This document shows positions 24,091 through 34,133 of a stretch of 64,000 nt of DNA, one piece after another. Where the stretch lies: NCBI RefSeq assembly GCF_000149955.1, contig NC_030994.1, forward strand, positions 2,347,071-2,411,070. The letters run 5' to 3'. The notes beneath the pieces are model-generated. The model had not been told where the DNA came from, ran no database searches, and was given only the letters and a program-made list of their open reading frames with translations. Both the position numbers and the translations under genes were made by a program. How positions within the stretch are numbered: position 1 is the stretch's first letter; every line of letters begins with the position of its first letter. This DNA comes from Fusarium oxysporum f. sp. lycopersici 4287. Taxonomy: Eukaryota; Ascomycota; Sordariomycetes; Hypocreales; Nectriaceae.

Positions 24091-24691
24091 ATGCCAACCC
24101 ATAATTGTATAAGAGGTTGATGACGGTGATGAAGGCGTATGAGGATTGTGTTAATAGCATTTTTGTGGAGGCTGTTCTTCAAAACAGCTACGATTTCAAC
24201 ATCGGCGTTTGGGACTGGCCTAAAAAAGGGACCAGATATGTTTGTGGTAAAATCCTAAAAGTTAACCTGTGGATTAGGATCTGGGTACGGCTGGTTTGGC
24301 GAGCATTCAACATTTGCATATACCCTCCCGATTGGGAGCAGATGAGGGTCTAAAATCAACAAATTGACCTATTTTTCATGATGATGATGAAACTTTTGTT
24401 CCTTCTCTATAATTGCTGTGAATGGTTATGATATGATAATGTCTCGTTAGTGGTTTAATGAGTAGTTGTAGGTATTATGTGAGTCTTTCCATGCCATGGT
24501 GTTTTGGTCTGATGTAGTTGAAATTTCTCACGTGCACACGCGTGGATGAGCTATCAAGCCCCACGTCACAACGCGCTTCTTTGTTATCCTTGTCTTTCAA
24601 GCGAAGATGTCAATTTATGCTTAACTTCTTCAACATTGAGGATTCATACTTCACATGTGACCTCTGACGCGATGCGCCACTACTTATCAGG
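24091..24691. other. intergenic
   Basis: This stretch holds the MET6 3' UTR and the promoter of the AT-hook gene. No other feature is apparent. Confidence 0.55.
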
Positions 24692-26548
24692 ATGCCTCCG
24701 ATTGTAATACTTGATTCTGACGACGAAGATGAGGATGGCAGCTTTTCTCCGCCCCCAAATATACAGGCACCATTCTCATTTGGACCAGCCGGAATTGAAG
24801 CTCAGACTGAAGCTGCAAATGATTCTTCTGGAGGTGTAAGCCGTGCGACGACATCAACAAACGCGTCATTCTTTCAAAATATTTACAATGAGCAGAATGA
24901 TGCAGCTCGTGGATATGTTCCAGAACCGACAGCCAGATCACATGATCAGGATCAACATTCAGTCTCAAGCTCTGAGATGACAACGCCAGCACCTTTCAAA
25001 AGAACGGTAACGGGGCTTATTGAACCCTCTTCAATGCCATCTGCAAGAGACCAAACAACAAAAAGAGGACAGACCAATGGAAACGGCCCAGATGAATGGA
25101 CTCAGGCCTCAACACCAGGCAGAAGAAAGGCACCCATGGCTGTTATGGACGATATGTGGGATGTACCAAGTTCACCTGATGAGCGTCCTGTTAGGCCTAA
25201 GATAAAAGTCAAAGTCAAGAGTTCGAAGGCTCAGTCTGATTCCACCTCTGACTCTCGTCACACGCAAGAGTCGGACGAGCGAGGAAAGACTCCAAGCTCA
25301 AAGTCTGGGCGATCAGATGGTTCGCCTTCAGGCAAGAAGCGTAGAAGAGTCAGCCATCCAGAACCTTCTTTCCAAGGTTCCAACGAAGTGGACTTGGTTG
25401 CTATACCTTTCAGTTATGAAAATGAGGGAGAATACCATGAATCCCAGCCAGCACCAACACCCAGCATGCTCCCGCCAACATTACCAGTCAATCAAGACGA
25501 TTCTTTTTTCATCACCACAAACCCGCTTACTGATGCCCAGAAGCTGGAGTACGAGAGTGTGCAATTGCCTTCTAGTGACAGCCAGAATCACCAACTCCCT
25601 CTGGTCCGTCAGTTCGAAATCAATCTTGCGTCAAGCGGAGATGCAACAAACATCAATACACCCAGAAGCCATGCTCATTATCTCATGAGTACCGCTCCTC
25701 CTCCGCCTTCAAGTGTGATGGATCCAAATAGAGCAGCAATCGGACAAGCCACTGGAAACAGGTGGGATTCGTCTCCTGACGTCATCTCCGCCATCGATTC
25801 GCCTCCCAAACAAAAAGCAACGAGACAACTAGAGCAAATACGGAATGGTGACTCACCCAAGCCTGCAAATGATGAGACGACGGATGAACAGCAACCAGAA
25901 CAACCGGAGCTTCCAGCCATGCAAGAAGAAGCGTTTGATAATGATGAGCCTGACAAGGTAACAAAGACAAAGAAATCTAGGGGTCGGCCAAAGAAGAAGG
26001 CCATCGAAGAGCCCATAACAATGACAGAGGCACCTTCACCTCGACCAGAGGTTGTCACGCCTGTCACGAAACCCAAGAAGAAGCGTGGGAGGCCAAGAAA
26101 GCCAGATCAAACAGACACAAGGGACGAGAGTCCAAAGATTGATCCGTCAGCATCTACAAACGATGCGTCGCTATCTGAAGATGCTGTGCGGCCAGAGAAA
26201 AGGCCCAAGATAGACATCGATGAGTCCGAAAGCAAAGATGAGCTAGCAGATGAAAGCGAGATGGAACCCTCGCCGAAGAGCAAGAGTCGAGAAAGTTCTA
26301 TTTTGAAGGAATCCGATCCAAACATCCTTGCCAAGTCTGTGTCTCGTTTGGACGATGACGCGGCGTCGAAAGCTTCAGATGCTGCAACAGAAGAGAAGGA
26401 GGAGAAGCCAGAGAAACGAGCAGTCACAAGCAGAAGCTCAACACCCTCCAAGGGATTGTCAGCAATCATCAACAAACCCGTCTATCGAGTTGGGTTGAGC
26501 AAAAAGTCGAGGATTGCGCCTTTGCTGAAGTGTTTGCGTAAGGAGTAA
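24692..26548 (+). CDS. AT-hook nuclear protein with SUMO-interaction-like motif
   Basis: One uninterrupted 618-residue frame. The N terminus PIVILDSDDEDED is a hydrophobic core followed by acidic residues, the exact pattern of a SUMO-interacting motif. Two AT-hooks follow: SRGRPKKK near residue 430 and KKRGRPRKPD near 466. These bind the minor groove of AT-rich DNA. Basic clusters such as KKRRRVSH (near 215) look like nuclear localisation signals. Most of the chain is Ser/Pro/Glu-rich and disordered. The last 30 residues, with PVYRVGLSKKSRIAPLLK, look like a short conserved interaction motif. No enzymatic domain is seen. The protein is probably chromatin-associated, perhaps in repair or chromosome structure, but the pathway is unknown. 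Confidence 0.88.
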   Translation: MPPIVILDSDDEDEDGSFSPPPNIQAPFSFGPAGIEAQTEAANDSSGGVSRATTSTNASFFQNIYNEQNDAARGYVPEPTARSHDQDQHSVSSSEMTTPAPFKRTVTGLIEPSSMPSARDQTTKRGQTNGNGPDEWTQASTPGRRKAPMAVMDDMWDVPSSPDERPVRPKIKVKVKSSKAQSDSTSDSRHTQESDERGKTPSSKSGRSDGSPSGKKRRRVSHPEPSFQGSNEVDLVAIPFSYENEGEYHESQPAPTPSMLPPTLPVNQDDSFFITTNPLTDAQKLEYESVQLPSSDSQNHQLPLVRQFEINLASSGDATNINTPRSHAHYLMSTAPPPPSSVMDPNRAAIGQATGNRWDSSPDVISAIDSPPKQKATRQLEQIRNGDSPKPANDETTDEQQPEQPELPAMQEEAFDNDEPDKVTKTKKSRGRPKKKAIEEPITMTEAPSPRPEVVTPVTKPKKKRGRPRKPDQTDTRDESPKIDPSASTNDASLSEDAVRPEKRPKIDIDESESKDELADESEMEPSPKSKSRESSILKESDPNILAKSVSRLDDDAASKASDAATEEKEEKPEKRAVTSRSSTPSKGLSAIINKPVYRVGLSKKSRIAPLLKCLRKE

Positions 26549-27360
26549 GGACTGTTGGCTTTTTGGGACTCAGCGAGGATGGTGGCTTGGTGATTGCATT
26601 TTTGGCGTTGCATGGCTTATTTCTGGTCTATGAACGACCTTGGCTTGCATTCGATATCCGTTGCTCAGGGAGGTGAACTTGTAGGCGGTGGGTCAAGATG
26701 CCCGCCTTGATTAAGCATGGCGTTCTGGTAATCATATTATGGACATCAGGGTAATAGTAGCTAGGACCATGATGATAGACTACTTGCTTCTGCTTACAAT
26801 AGAATATATATCGAAAGCACGTTTACTGTTACCTTGTAGCCAACATAAACCAACAATCTGTGCATTCATTTGCGTTGCTTCTGTCATCAGCGAGGATGCT
26901 CTGTCTTCAATCCCTGAGTTCAAACAGAGCCCTTCTGTCATCTGCCTCCCATGCCGTTAGCCGGATGAATTGGTATCAAACATCAGCTCTTTATCTCTAT
27001 CCAGTGAGCTAATTGTTGATCCAGCATAACATCTTTTGTTTGACTGCTATTGCTTGGTGTATGCCTGATCAAACCACAATTAGAGCAAACGGCTGACAGC
27101 ATCACGACCAGAAAAAGCAATAAGAAGCGAGAACAAACAAACACGAAGATCAAACCAAGAATACTCATCAAACAGAGAGACAAAGAGGTTTCCTGGAAAA
27201 GTATAAATACCCCCCAGACTCTCCCACCTCTGGATATCCTTCCTTCTCATTAACGACAACTCCGCATACACACTCTACTCTGATCTACTCACAACTACTC
27301 TACACTCTACAACACATACACAAAACTTAATAAAACGCTCTACTCAATACACTATTCATC
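26549..27360. other. intergenic with promoter-like right end
   Basis: Only the right end is notable. A TATAAATA sits at 27202-27209, followed by about 150 bases of C/A/T-rich sequence full of CTCTAC repeats that runs directly to an ATG at 27361. This looks like the core promoter and leader of an expressed gene. Confidence 0.5.
27202..27209 (+). promoter_or_regulatory. TATA box candidate
   Basis: TATAAATA lies about 150 bases before an ATG and is followed by a purine-poor leader. Spacing and composition fit a fungal core promoter. What it drives is unclear, since only a 43-codon frame follows. Confidence 0.5.
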
Positions 27361-27492
27361 ATGTCTGGCGTCGAGAAAACCATTATCCCCATGATCAAGG
27401 AGACTACGAAGCTTTCATATGTGCTCTGTATAAGGTCCATAGTGACTGGCCAGCAGGCTGAATGTCAGATGCTCAGCAGAACGTGGCAGTAG
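27361..27492 (+). CDS. 43-codon ORF behind a promoter-like leader
   Basis: The ORF reads MSGVEKTIIPMIKETTKLSY and ends after 43 residues at a TAG. The first nine residues recall the N terminus of small FKBP-type prolyl isomerases (GVEKTII), but nothing after that matches. I find no downstream exon continuing such a domain before the minus-strand carrier gene. It may be a genuine small protein, the surviving 5' end of a truncated gene, or chance. The upstream TATA box and leader are the main reason to list it. Confidence 0.3.
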   Translation: MSGVEKTIIPMIKETTKLSYVLCIRSIVTGQQAECQMLSRTWQ

Positions 27493-27811
27493 TGAGATGA
27501 AATGAGTAAATTTCTTATTCATGAGGACAACCAATTTTGGTGTTCCCGTTATCTTATGTCCTTTTCAGACTTCAGTCTTCTGTTTCGAGGTATTCATATC
27601 ACCATCCACCCCTGAACAACTACCCAGATGTGATAGCTGAAGATAAATCACTAATTCCCAATAACGCCCATTCGTAATGCATGCATGCTTCTGCATTTGG
27701 TTCCCGGTTACCAACCATCCAAAATCGACATATACCTTTCCCAATAATCACTTGGCCACCTGATATTCCTGCTTATTCCACCAACACGCAATTGGGCAGA
27801 TTCTGTTCAAG

Positions 27812-29118
27812 TTAATTCTCATCGTCCATTTGATGAATGTGCTTCTTGACAAACTCAAATGACGAGAAAAATATGGCGTTCACAACGCATGACCGGCTCA
27901 TAGAAACTCCTAGGCCACGGTACATGTGACGCTTAAAGAATTCGATCTTTGGCGCAGGCTCGACCTTTTCCCCCTTGGAATAGAGTAACGAGTTTCGCTG
28001 GTAGATGCTCTTGGCTGAATCGATTGGGTCTGTCAATTGTGAGTAAAAGGAATTCACAATATGGTGCAGCTCAACTTACAGATCATCGCCCACGATACTA
28101 AACCACACATACCACCAGCAGCAACAACAGCCACTTTGTTACTGTTGGGATGATCGCCAGCCAATGTGTTTCCAATTTGTTTCCCACTTTCATACACCAT
28201 AAAATAGATAGCAGTGCCTAATGTGTCACGAACTGCAAATTGTTAGCCAGTGCAGAAACCGCATCATTCGAGTGGCCACTCACGAAGATGAAGCTTCAGG
28301 CCAGTATACAGACCAAAAACACCCCGATGTTTTATGATGTTCGCCATTGTCCGCAACGTGCCCTTATTTTGGTAGCTAGCTGCCACAGCGTGACTACCTT
28401 TATTGGTCGAACCGCGTTCAGCAAGCAGTACAGAGACCTGCGCACTGAGCTTAGTGAGCTCGAAAGGGCAGGCGAGAAAAGTTATACAAGAGCCAGCGGT
28501 CGCACCAGCAGCGCCAAAGCATGCGACCGAGTAGAGATTCGGATATGTGCCAGGACGATTAACATGGCCAATGATATCAAAGCCGAAGTTGCGCTTGACC
28601 CAAGCTGAATAAGAGTATTTGGCACGTTGGTAGATCGAAAAGGAGACGGTGCGGACAAGCGTTATACTTGCCATCGGTGCTGTGACGCCTGCAATGTCGG
28701 GTTAGTCAATTGCGAACGACTACACCCTGTCAATTGGCTGCAACATACCTCGAAAGAAGCCGCCAAGCTTCTCAGCATGATATGTCTTGCGAACACAGTC
28801 GAGGAATCCATTGTAGTGGTAGGTTTGCATGCGCGTCTTGACGCTGTCGAGTGGGAAAGCGGCGAGGGTAGAGAATACGCTGGAAGAGCTGGCTGCGATT
28901 TCGGTTCGGTATCGTTTAACGAAACGGTTGGAAGGGCTATTTTTCGGTACTGCAGAGACGGCGGCACCCGTTGCAGTCAAAGCCGTGGTCTCGCCATCGC
29001 GTCGCCCTCCAGCGCCTAGAGGCATGCTGATGGCAGAAGTTGTTGCTGGAGATAGTGACGACAATTGCGATTGATGGCCTGTAACATCTTGGTGGGCCAA
29101 TTTAGCTCCAGTGGTCAT
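27812..29118 (-). CDS. mitochondrial carrier (SLC25) family protein
   Basis: Four exons on the minus strand (28749-29118, 28284-28688, 28080-28232, 27812-28029) total 1,146 nt and encode 381 residues, with introns of 50-60 nt. The three family repeats are marked by their signature motifs: FPLDSVKTRMQ near residue 90, CPFELTKLS near 200 and CPIDSAKS near 311. Together they give the six-helix inner-membrane carrier fold. A Ser/Thr/Ala-rich extension of about 75 residues precedes the first repeat, longer than in most carriers. The imperfect second and third motifs (FELTKLS without the usual Arg/Lys-x-Arg) are common in the carnitine/amino-acid branch. The transported substrate cannot be assigned from what I can see. 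Confidence 0.92.
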
Positions 29119-30959
29119 TGCTTCCTCCCGCTCTCCGGGATAGAGAGCGAATGGACCTCAAACCGGAGCACCGACGAGAGGATACGGGCGTGCGCAGCCC
29201 AAGAGGTAGAATATAGATGTAGTCGAGGTATAGCTTTATTTAGAGGCGCGGTCGAAACACGGCCTATCGAGAGCAGCCGTAGGGTCCATTCAGACGTGAG
29301 GCACCGGAGAGTCGAGTACAGGTACAGAGACGTTTGAATGGAAAAAGATGATCGGGTGGGTTTAGAGGACCCAGATCGGGGGTCGGGAGCGGAGCGGCGT
29401 CGGGATATCGGTGGTGTGCGGCTCTTCACTTATGTCTCTGCACGGGCTCGGGCGTCCGGGTGCCCTCGGCAGAGGACGGCGACGACAACGGAAGCGACGA
29501 TGCTGATGGTTGCAGTTCCTTTACACAGAAGATCAATTAATGGGAAAAGATAAGAAGAGGAGAGTTGGAGGATTAAGGTCGGAGGCCAAAGGTGGAGATT
29601 GATCTTGTATGGGCAGCAGGTACTGACCTTACCTTATGGTACGAGTTAATTGGTAGGAAAGGTAAGGTAGATCTTGACGGAAAGGAAGTGGTAATGGAGG
29701 ACGGCAGGCGCAGGCGCAGGCGGGGGGGGGACGGGTCATGCCTGCCTCCCGGACTTGCTACTTTTCTTCGGTGTCAAACTTCCAAACCAAACCAAACCAA
29801 ACCAAACAGCCCCTCGGACGGGAAGGAACAGCCCACCCAAGTTTCAAGGTCGCGGGGTTTGACCGAGCAAACGCCAAAGACACAATCCAACCTCTTTCTT
29901 GGTTCCTGGCTCCCTCCCGATGAGACCTCTTCGAAGATCGTTTAGAGCTTCCGTGCCCTGTAATTGATCCCTCTCGTTCCCTGCGAGCTGCTGTGTCTCA
30001 GTGGGTGTATCATCTGCCGGCCGGGGGCGTTCATCACATGTTTTTGGGGAAATACTTGACTTTATACTACGACACCGACTTTCTTTCACCAAAGCTTCAA
30101 TTTGATTCCTTGTCAATATTAAGACTCGAATACTCTCGTTATTAACTCCTCAGCCGAGATAACATCCGTCGGCCCATTTCCGCGGAGGCAATAACACAGC
30201 CAAAGTCTCAACGTCCAAATTATGACCCGATATCCCATGTCATTAAGCGGACTTCAATGTCCGGGTAAGTTAGATTGTAACCGTTAGCTACCTTACTTAG
30301 CGTTCGCCCAATAACGACCACCGTAAATCCTCACCCCGCAATCATAGTGAGATGATTTGGGGTTGGACAACCGCGTTAACCTCAGTACGAAAGGACCTCT
30401 CTTTGGCCGCTCCATTGTTGTGCTTCACAAACGATCACCACCACCAGGACCTCAAAACTCCCAAGATCGACGCCTCTCGGTGCATTCAGCCGTTGAGACT
30501 TTTGGCTATCATGCATCATGCCTTAAAGAGTAGTTGACTCGGCAGGATAAAACCAACCATTACAACCACAATGATCGCGAATAAACCATGTATGGAAATG
30601 CACAGATCTAACGCATGAGCAAGCAATTTCTTGCGCGAATGCAGCTGTGGCTTAGAGTTTATACAAGTGTTGGTTGTCATCTTGACAGCTCGCACGCTGA
30701 TATACTGGTACTGTAATTTATTCTACTCGGAGGACAGACGTCATCCTTCCTCTCATGAGGATTAGCAAGATGACGAGATCGCCATGGTAGACCTGCACAC
30801 GTCTCTCACTCGTGGGGTCACTGATGTGAGGTCTGCAGCAGGGCTCGGCTTGCCTCTGGATGGTCTGTTCTCCGGCGAGCTCCAACTAGGAGAGCTTGAC
30901 GAATCCCAGATCCAAGGTCTTCTAGACTACATATGCCACACGCCTGTGTCTCTGTTGAC
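29119..30959. other. intergenic, 1.8 kb
   Basis: The left part is the carrier promoter. Around 29700-29740 there is a GCAGGC triplication followed by a run of nine G, and at about 29782-29808 a CAAAC/CCAAA pentamer repeat. I see no gene; short frames on both strands lack domains. Confidence 0.55.
29782..29808. repeat. (ACCAA)n pentamer repeat
   Basis: About five tandem copies of CCAAA lie in the upstream region of the mitochondrial carrier gene. It is a simple repeat. Confidence 0.85.
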
Positions 30960-32088
30960 TCAAGATCCGGTTGCTGTCTCAGCTGGAGTATCCTCTGCCG
31001 GGGTTGCCTGGCCCGTGGTACCATTATTAGGAGTATCATAGCTTGACAGCAGACGCTCCTCTTCCTTCTTCGAACGGACAGCCTCTGTCTCTTCACGAAG
31101 CTTCTGCAGGTTCCAGACATCGTCATCGTCATCATCATCGTCGGAATCATCCTCATCTCTCCACTTGCCACTCTCGAACAGAGCACGGCCAGTGTTCTCC
31201 TTGGCCTTGCGGGCTTGCTCCTCGGCTGCCTTCTTGTCGAGGCGATCCTTCTTCCACTTCGCGAAAGTCTCGGGAGTGACTGGCGTAAGAGTACCGGTCA
31301 GTTTGTGTCGCTCAGACTCCAAGAAGTCCTCGAGTGTGAGGGTCTTGAGTGGTGACTTGTCCATAAGCGCCTTTTCTGCTGCTCTTTGCTCCTTGGTCTT
31401 CAGGACGAATCTAAGTTGATGTTAGTGTAACTGCCAAAATATTTTGATGAAAGAAGCCATACCCAGGTGGCAGCGCATGCTTATACTTGCACTTATCTCC
31501 TCCGTTAGGGCAAATCCAGAACCAACCATACTTGCCATCCTCAATGGCCTCGATGAAGTATTTGCACACTTTGTCGGTTGTGGTTTGCTGGTTGCCCTTC
31601 TTTGACAAAACGACACTTCGCAATTTGTCTTCGTCCCAGTCTGCTGAAGTTTCGGCCTTCTTGTTCTCCTCTTCGTCTCCTCTTGAATCGTTGTACAGGT
31701 TCTTCTTTTCTGTCTTACGCTCAACGGAAAGGTCGTGTGAAAACTTGCACTTCTTGCCCTTCTCACAGTTGCCTTTCTTGTAAAAGATACACACAACTGT
31801 CTTGGGATCAACGCCAAAAGGCACCTTCTGGACTTGCGCTGGTTTGTTCATCATAGCCTCCAGATCCCTCTTGGCTTCTTCGGCCGCCTTCTTCTCACGC
31901 TCACGAGCCTCCCTCTCGGCCTGTTTTTTCTTCTCCTCAGCTGAGCCACTGTTCTTGAGGTTCGCCTGCATGCGCGAGATTTCCCTCTGAGCAGCACCTC
32001 CCTTCTTGTTTTTCATACCGAAAGTTCGGTCCTCAACCGTCTTTGTGGCCTTCTTGGCCACGGGCTCCTTACCCTTCTTGGGAGGCAT
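30960..32088 (-). CDS. TMA46: Tma46/ZC3H15-type CCCH zinc-finger translation factor
   Basis: Two exons on the minus strand (31463-32088 and 30960-31410), with a 52-nt intron, encode 358 residues. The N terminus MPPKKGKEPVAKKATKTVED and the following TFGMKNKKGG block are diagnostic of the DFRP1/ZC3H15/Tma46 family. Two CCCH zinc fingers follow. One is C-x7-C-x5-C-x3-H in VCIFYKKGNCEKGKKCKFSH, near residues 98-118. The other is longer, C-x17-C-x6-C-x3-H, ending CKYKHALPPG at the splice junction. After it come the conserved KSPLKTLTLEDFLE element that contacts the partner GTPase and an acidic tail with a run of Asp. The family binds and stabilises the ribosome-associated DRG-type GTPase (Rbg1 in yeast) and supports translation. 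Confidence 0.95.
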
Positions 32089-32913
32089 GATGGGCAGTTG
32101 GTGGCGGGGTAATCGTGGGTATCAAAAAGATATTCAATGGGATTCGGACGATCGTGAGGTCCGTCGCGGGTTTCTGTTGACGTATATGCCCACGATTTCG
32201 TGTTGGGAATGGCGAGAGGCTAAGCCACCAAATCTAGGTTGAAAAAAAAGACGAATGTCGAAGATTGCTGATAGTTGGTGGGCTGGGCTGCCTTGGTGTG
32301 GAGGATGAAGTCACAGCTAGTCACGTGTCTGCCGCCCAAGACTTTTCTTCGAGGGCAAGTGGCTCAACGTGTATAAGTGATTAATGATGTCTGTGTTGCC
32401 AGGCAAAGTATTATCGGTTATTCAATAGAAATCAAGTAATTTACTTTCTCTTCGTATCAATTGCGATAGGAACTAATTCTTGTCCGGGATGCGAAAACAG
32501 AACTGCGTACATAATGAAACAAAAAAGTTATTCTCACCTAGAAACTCACTCAGTCGCTCACAGTGGGGATAGTGAGTCGGGAAATCTTTCAACTGCGGGC
32601 CGCGCTAAGAACCCCAGCAAGAATACGTACCTGTCTCTGCAACGCGGACACTTTAGAGCTCCATCTGGCCAGTTGAAGCTCCATATCCAACATCTACAGA
32701 TACAGCCTCGCGTCCATCCCGCAGCACTGTCACAGATCACTCAGAGCATTGACTCAATTCTGGTTTCTATTCAAACGACTCCCTTCTGAAATCAATAGCC
32801 GGTTTGTACCATCAACGCTTGAATGCTTGCGCACAGGACCAAGTGCTGATCGAGAATCATCTAGCTCCCCAAGCCTACGCAGCTTCCCGTCCATTTCCTT
32901 CATCACCGCAAAC
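32089..32913. other. divergent promoter of TMA46 and OST4
   Basis: The two start codons face away from each other across 825 bp. I see no other gene; the 91-codon frame from 32514 has no support. Confidence 0.5.
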
Positions 32914-33060
32914 ATGATCTCAGACGGCGATCTCTACCGACTAGCCATTTTCTTTGGCACTACGGCAATGATTCTCATTGTTCTCTACCACTTCCTCGAA
33001 GTCAACGCTGCGAAAGATCCGATTGAAGCCGGCAAGGAGGGAGCGTCAAAGTCACTATAA
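32914..33060 (+). CDS. OST4: oligosaccharyltransferase subunit Ost4
   Basis: This is a 48-residue single-helix membrane protein. MISDGDLYRLAIFFGTTAMI, continuing LIVLYHFLEVNAA, matches the Ost4 pattern: MISD, then LAIxFG, then a hydrophobic helix ending LIVxYH. Ost4 is a minimal subunit of the ER oligosaccharyltransferase that N-glycosylates nascent proteins; in yeast it holds Stt3 together with Ost3/Ost6. The yeast protein is 36 residues, and this one adds about a dozen hydrophilic residues at the C terminus (KDPIEAGKEG and following). No intron is needed. Confidence 0.92.
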   Translation: MISDGDLYRLAIFFGTTAMILIVLYHFLEVNAAKDPIEAGKEGASKSL

Positions 33061-34133
33061 TTGCACAGTATCACGATTACTGCGCATTGTAATTTTTTAC
33101 GAGAAGGGAATATCCAGTTTGCAGCAAAGACTGCTCGGCGTTAAGGAGAACTCTTTGGACGAACGATTCCGCCTATTCGAAAAGCAGAGCTTGGGTTCCA
33201 TACAACTAGACTAGGGGGGTTATTTAGATCTTTTGCTGGGAGGTTTTCAGCTATCTGCAATGCAATACTGAGAATCTTTTCCAAAAAAATTATCTCAGTC
33301 GACTTGAAGTGAAGGCAACTGGGATAGGAGACTTGATGGTACACGCCAACACCAGCCTATCACAGATCATATTTGCCTAGCATGAGCTATGCACGCATCC
33401 TTAGGCAGATTCTGCTAAGCAAAGAACAAACAACACATCTTTGTGGTCGTTTGTTTCCCTCCTTGGAATTGCGCTCGTTTGTATTTGTGATGGAACTCTG
33501 TCTTGTCTGTGCAAACTGTCCCTTTTGACGCATGTCCCTATTCGCATTGTAATTGGTGCCAGATGTTTACAGTGTGGCGGTGCGAGGCTTACTGCTACCA
33601 AAAGAGACTAGCTTTCGCATAGCGCCACATCCAGACCCGCGCGCATTGAGCTGATTAGGCAGTAGAGGGCAACAGAAGGAGCAGGAAGCAGCGCCCACCC
33701 CGTGTTTTTTCTGTGCCTTTGTTTCCCTCCCTCCCTTGTCTCCCTCTTCCTTTCAACCGTCACCCAACTTCACTCAGCTCCCAACTTCAACCGATATACG
33801 CCCACTTCTCAACCCAGCCCACGCAATTTCTTCTTACTCGGCCGCCTTAATAACTCTTGCGCGCCTTTTATTTCTTCTCAAGTCTACCAGACGTTTATTA
33901 CCACCTTCTCTTCAACCCCCATTCCACATTCGCGACTTGCGCCGTCATCGAGCTCTAGTCTTCACCATACTTAATCGCGTCTTTGACACCAAATCGCACG
34001 TGTCATTCGATATCTTCTGCTGATTTGACCAACTGCATCAGCTTGAACAGCAGATACAGCTTCTTTCTCACGGGCCTGTCCTTCTCAGCCCGTCTTTGAC
34101 CTACTCTTACCAACTTTACGAACACACATCATC
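33061..34133. other. intergenic, YRA1 leader at right
   Basis: From about 33700 to 34133 the plus strand is markedly pyrimidine-rich (CTCCCTCCC, TTCTTCTC), which fits a long YRA1 5' leader. Nothing else is supported. Confidence 0.55.

Noticed and set aside
21925..24102. 725-codon open frame on the strand opposite MET6
   Set aside because: It mirrors the strong C-ending codon bias of MET6, which removes stops from the complementary frame. It is rich in Leu, Asp, Val and Gly with no domain, and the sense gene is unambiguous.
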